This document shows, piece by piece, positions 7,825 to 9,671 of a stretch of 9,671 bases of DNA. The stretch spans positions 1 through 9,671 of the forward strand of contig SKZM01000055.1 of the NCBI GenBank assembly GCA_007127385.1, read 5' to 3'. A model generated the notes under the pieces. The model was not told the origin of the DNA and did no database searches. It saw nothing but the letters and a program-made list of their open reading frames with translations. Position numbers and translations under genes: made by a program. How positions within the stretch are numbered: position 1 is the first letter of the stretch; the number at the start of each line of letters is the position of its first letter. Source of the DNA: Methanosalsum sp. (lineage in GTDB: Archaea; Halobacteriota; Methanosarcinia; Methanosarcinales; Methanosarcinaceae).

Positions 7825-8980
7825 AGATCTCGAGTTTTCCCATTCTTTCAACAGCTTCACTTATTCTATCAACAGAGCGAGTAAGTGCGAATCTGATATA
7901 ACCTTCACCATATTCCCCGAATCCAACACCAGGGGTTGCTACAATGCCTGCTTCCTCAAGCAATAGCTTTGAAAATTCAATTGATTTATACTGTTCAGGT
8001 ACAGGTGCCCATACATAGAATGTTGCTTTTGGTGGTTTTACTTCCAGACCCATCTCTTTCAGGCCCTTTAACAATGTATCCCGCCTGCTTGTATATGTTT
8101 TGTTCATATCTTCAACACACTGCTGTGAACTGGCAAGTGCAGTTATCCCAGCTTTCTGTATGGCATCGAATGCACCGGAATCAATATTGGATTTAACCTT
8201 TCCAAAACCATTGATTATCTCACTGTTTCCGGCGGCAAATGCAAGGCGCCAGCCTGTCATGTTGTATGTTTTGGACAGGGAATAGAGTTCAATTCCTACA
8301 TCCATGGCTCCATCGATTTCCAGAAAGCTTGGAGACTTATATCCATCAAAAACAATATCAGAATATGCATTATCATGAACTATGACAATATCGTTATCTT
8401 GTGCAAAATCCACGACCTCTTTAAAGAAATCCACGGTTGCTGTTGCAGAGGTTGGATTATTTGGATAATTCAGAAACATGAGCTTGCTTTTTGCAATTAT
8501 GTCCTGAGGAATTGAATCAAGATCCGGTAAAAAGCCGTTTTCTTCCAGCAGAGGCATAATGTGTGGTTTCCCACCTGCAAACTGTGTTCCTATCTTATAA
8601 ACCGGATATGCAGGGTCTGGAACAAGTGCAACATCACCCGGGTTGATAAATGCAAGTGGAATGTGTGCCACACCTTCCTTTGACCCGATCATTGTAAGGG
8701 TTTCAGTTGCAGGATCCACATCGATATTTCTGGTATCTTTAAGCCAGTTTGATGCAGCTTCCCTGAATTCTATCAGGCCACTGTAGGACGGATATTTGTG
8801 ATTTTGAGGATCTTTTACTGCTTCACACATTGATTCTACAATATGGGGAGGTGTTGGTTTATCCGGATCTCCTACTCCCAGATCAATAACATCCACACCT
8901 TTTTCGACCATTTTTGATTTTGCTTCGTCTATCGTTGCAAATAGATAGGCTGGTAATGCATTTATTCTGTCTGCGTACAT
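7823..8980 (-). CDS. dapL: LL-diaminopimelate aminotransferase (class I/II PLP aminotransferase)
   Basis: Cytosolic PLP enzyme predicted to convert tetrahydrodipicolinate directly to LL-diaminopimelate with glutamate as amino donor, on the way to lysine. From the ATG at 8980 it has 385 residues. Visible features are [12 protein letters not shown] (33-44), the cofactor-phosphate loop GSKEG (99-103), NYPNNPT (171-177), HDNAYSD with PLP-ring Asp203 and Tyr206, SLSK with Schiff-base Lys237, NMTGWR with Arg245, and a C-terminal YIRFALT with the carboxylate-binding Arg. The opening [20 protein letters not shown] is typical of DapL-like enzymes. A longer frame begins at TTG 9001, but GGTGA (8989-8985) lies 4 nt before the 8980 ATG and homologues start with this sequence, so I use the ATG. 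A related aminotransferase such as an aspartate or broad-specificity enzyme is the main alternative. It is divergent from the rubrerythrin-like gene. Confidence 0.88.
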   Translation of the reverse strand: MYADRINALPAYLFATIDEAKSKMVEKGVDVIDLGVGDPDKPTPPHIVESMCEAVKDPQNHKYPSYSGLIEFREAASNWLKDTRNIDVDPATETLTMIGSKEGVAHIPLAFINPGDVALVPDPAYPVYKIGTQFAGGKPHIMPLLEENGFLPDLDSIPQDIIAKSKLMFLNYPNNPTSATATVDFFKEVVDFAQDNDIVIVHDNAYSDIVFDGYKSPSFLEIDGAMDVGIELYSLSKTYNMTGWRLAFAAGNSEIINGFGKVKSNIDSGAFDAIQKAGITALASSQQCVEDMNKTYTSRRDTLLKGLKEMGLEVKPPKATFYVWAPVPEQYKSIEFSKLLLEEAGIVATPGVGFGEYGEGYIRFALTRSVDRISEAVERMGKLEI

Positions 8981-8984
8981 ATTT

Positions 8985-8989
8985 TCACC
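8985..8989 (-). promoter_or_regulatory. Ribosome binding site that fixes the dapL start
   Basis: GGTGA on the minus strand matches the core of the archaeal anti-Shine-Dalgarno complement (GGAGGTGATC) and lies 4 nt before ATG 8978-8980. It lies inside the longer TTG-initiated frame, which argues against the TTG start. Confidence 0.6.
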
Positions 8990-9062
8990 ATTGATTAACA
9001 AATAACATATATTACAAGTTGATGTTTTGATTAAGGAATCTTTTTTTTATTATTTAAAATCT

Positions 9063-9082
9063 ATCAAGATATTTATCTTGAT
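9063..9082. promoter_or_regulatory. 20-bp palindrome between dapL and the rubrerythrin-like gene, operator candidate
   Basis: Nine-bp perfect arms, ATCAAGATA (9063-9071) and TATCTTGAT (9074-9082), flank a TT centre. On the dapL side a TATA-like TTTAAATAATAA (minus strand, about 9056-9045) adjoins it; on the other side lies CACATATACCTTTATAG (9088-9104). A dimeric helix-turn-helix regulator binding here could affect either divergent gene. No T-run follows in the direction of a gene end, so a terminator is unlikely. The divergent gap as a whole is 8981-9304. Confidence 0.45.
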
Positions 9083-9145
9083 CTATCACATATACCTTTA
9101 TAGAAAAGTTTTATGGATTATATCTTACGGATCTAAACATTACTG

Positions 9146-9159
9146 TTTATTATATTTAG
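9146..9159 (+). promoter_or_regulatory. Candidate TATA box for the rubrerythrin-like gene
   Basis: TTTATTATATTTAG would place transcription start near 9178-9182, so the mRNA leader would be about 125 nt and contain the whole GATA repeat. An alternative box at about 9096-9104 (CTTTATAGA) would give a longer leader, also including the repeat. Confidence 0.35.
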
Positions 9160-9220
9160 TAATTGATGGCTCGGATTGTATTTAAGCTGGATGTTTGATG
9201 GATCGTGTAATAATTTGACC

Positions 9221-9268
<48 letters not shown>

Positions 9269-9304
9269 TACTGACTGATCGTAGCAATAAAAAGGGCTGG
9301 ACAT

Positions 9305-9671
9305 ATGACCAATAAAGTGCAGGTATTCAGATGCAGAATATGCGGAGATCCGTATATAGGAACAGATAAGCCAGATAGATGTCCTTTCTGTGGAGCCATG
9401 ACAAAATATATCGTAGAAGCTGATAGATGGGATTCTGCAGAATTTGAGGTAGAACTTAGTAGAACAAGCCGAAAGAATCTGGAATCGGCACTTGAACTTG
9501 AAGTTAGCAATGCTGGGTTTTATATTTGTGCAATGGAAGAGGCAGTTTTGAAGGAAGATGAATACAATATAGCTAAATTTAAGGCTTTGAAAAAAGTTGA
9601 AGCTGAACATGCTTCTGCAATATGCAAATTCCTCAAGATTACAGTACCAAAAATAGATAAACTAGGATGCA
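9305..9671 (+). CDS. Rubrerythrin-like protein, N-terminal rubredoxin-like plus ferritin-like domain (3'-truncated)
   Basis: Only the first 122 residues are in the window; the frame is still open at the edge. Residues 10-30 form a rubredoxin-like knuckle pair, CRIC (C10, C13) and CPFCGA (C26, C29), with the intervening YIG...PDRC spacing of rubrerythrin rubredoxin domains. From ~56 a helical ferritin-like region begins: E66 with Y73 matches the E-x6-Y pattern of the first di-iron helix, and E99-A-E-H102 matches the ExxH of the second. The metal domain precedes the di-iron domain, the order seen in reverse rubrerythrins, which act as NADH-linked peroxide/oxygen reductases in anaerobes. That function is inferred, and the third and fourth helices are not visible. 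ATG 9305 has AAAAAGGG ending 8 nt upstream, and TGA at 9272 closes the frame before it. The leader contains the GATA repeat. A plain ferritin-like protein with a zinc ribbon is the alternative. Confidence 0.85.
   Translation, partial: MTNKVQVFRCRICGDPYIGTDKPDRCPFCGAMTKYIVEADRWDSAEFEVELSRTSRKNLESALELEVSNAGFYICAMEEAVLKEDEYNIAKFKALKKVEAEHASAICKFLKITVPKIDKLGC

Noticed and set aside
8981..9001. TTG start giving DapL seven residues longer
   Set aside because: The GGTGA site lies inside this extension and directs ribosomes to ATG 8980, which matches the usual DapL N-terminus.

Overview
The window looks like chromosomal DNA of a methanogenic archaeon, most plausibly a methylotrophic member of the Methanosarcinaceae (Methanococcoides, Methanohalophilus, Methanolobus or Methanosalsum type). 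The reasons are AT-rich intergenic DNA with archaeal TATA-like boxes and purine-rich ribosome binding sites, a CooC-type nickel ATPase of the CO-dehydrogenase system, a SAMP-type tRNA thiolase, a DapL-type aminotransferase, and a K+-independent membrane pyrophosphatase. The genus cannot be fixed from the sequence alone.

Layout: (1) 1-1952, the 5'-truncated hppA proton pump, closed by a clear GC hairpin plus T-tract terminator. (2) 2099-3031, a polytopic membrane protein of unknown function. (3) 3067-3987 (-), an NcsA/TtuA-type tRNA 2-thiolation enzyme. (4) 4250-5593, a TctA-superfamily membrane protein without TctB or TctC partners. (5) 5633-6394 (-), cooC. (6) 6663-7763, aroC (chorismate synthase). 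(7) 7823-8980 (-), a dapL-type LL-diaminopimelate aminotransferase. (8) 9305 to the window end, a rubredoxin-like plus ferritin-like protein (reverse-rubrerythrin architecture), cut by the window edge.

After the second gene the strand alternates at every gene (+ - + - + - +), so no two genes look co-transcribed. There are three convergent pairs with short gaps (35, 39 and 59 bp) and three divergent pairs with long AT-rich regulatory gaps (about 260-325 bp). The genes are mostly housekeeping: energy conservation, tRNA modification, Ni-enzyme maturation, and aromatic amino acid and lysine/diaminopimelate synthesis. No mobile element, CRISPR array, tRNA or rRNA is visible.

The most unusual element is a perfect (GATA)12 microsatellite at 9221-9268. 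It lies in the probable 5' leader of the rubrerythrin-like gene, 36 bp before its ATG. A 20-bp near-perfect palindrome (9063-9082) sits between that gene and divergent dapL. Together they suggest a possible repeat-length-tunable (contingency-like) control of an oxidative-stress gene in an archaeon. This is inference from sequence layout only.
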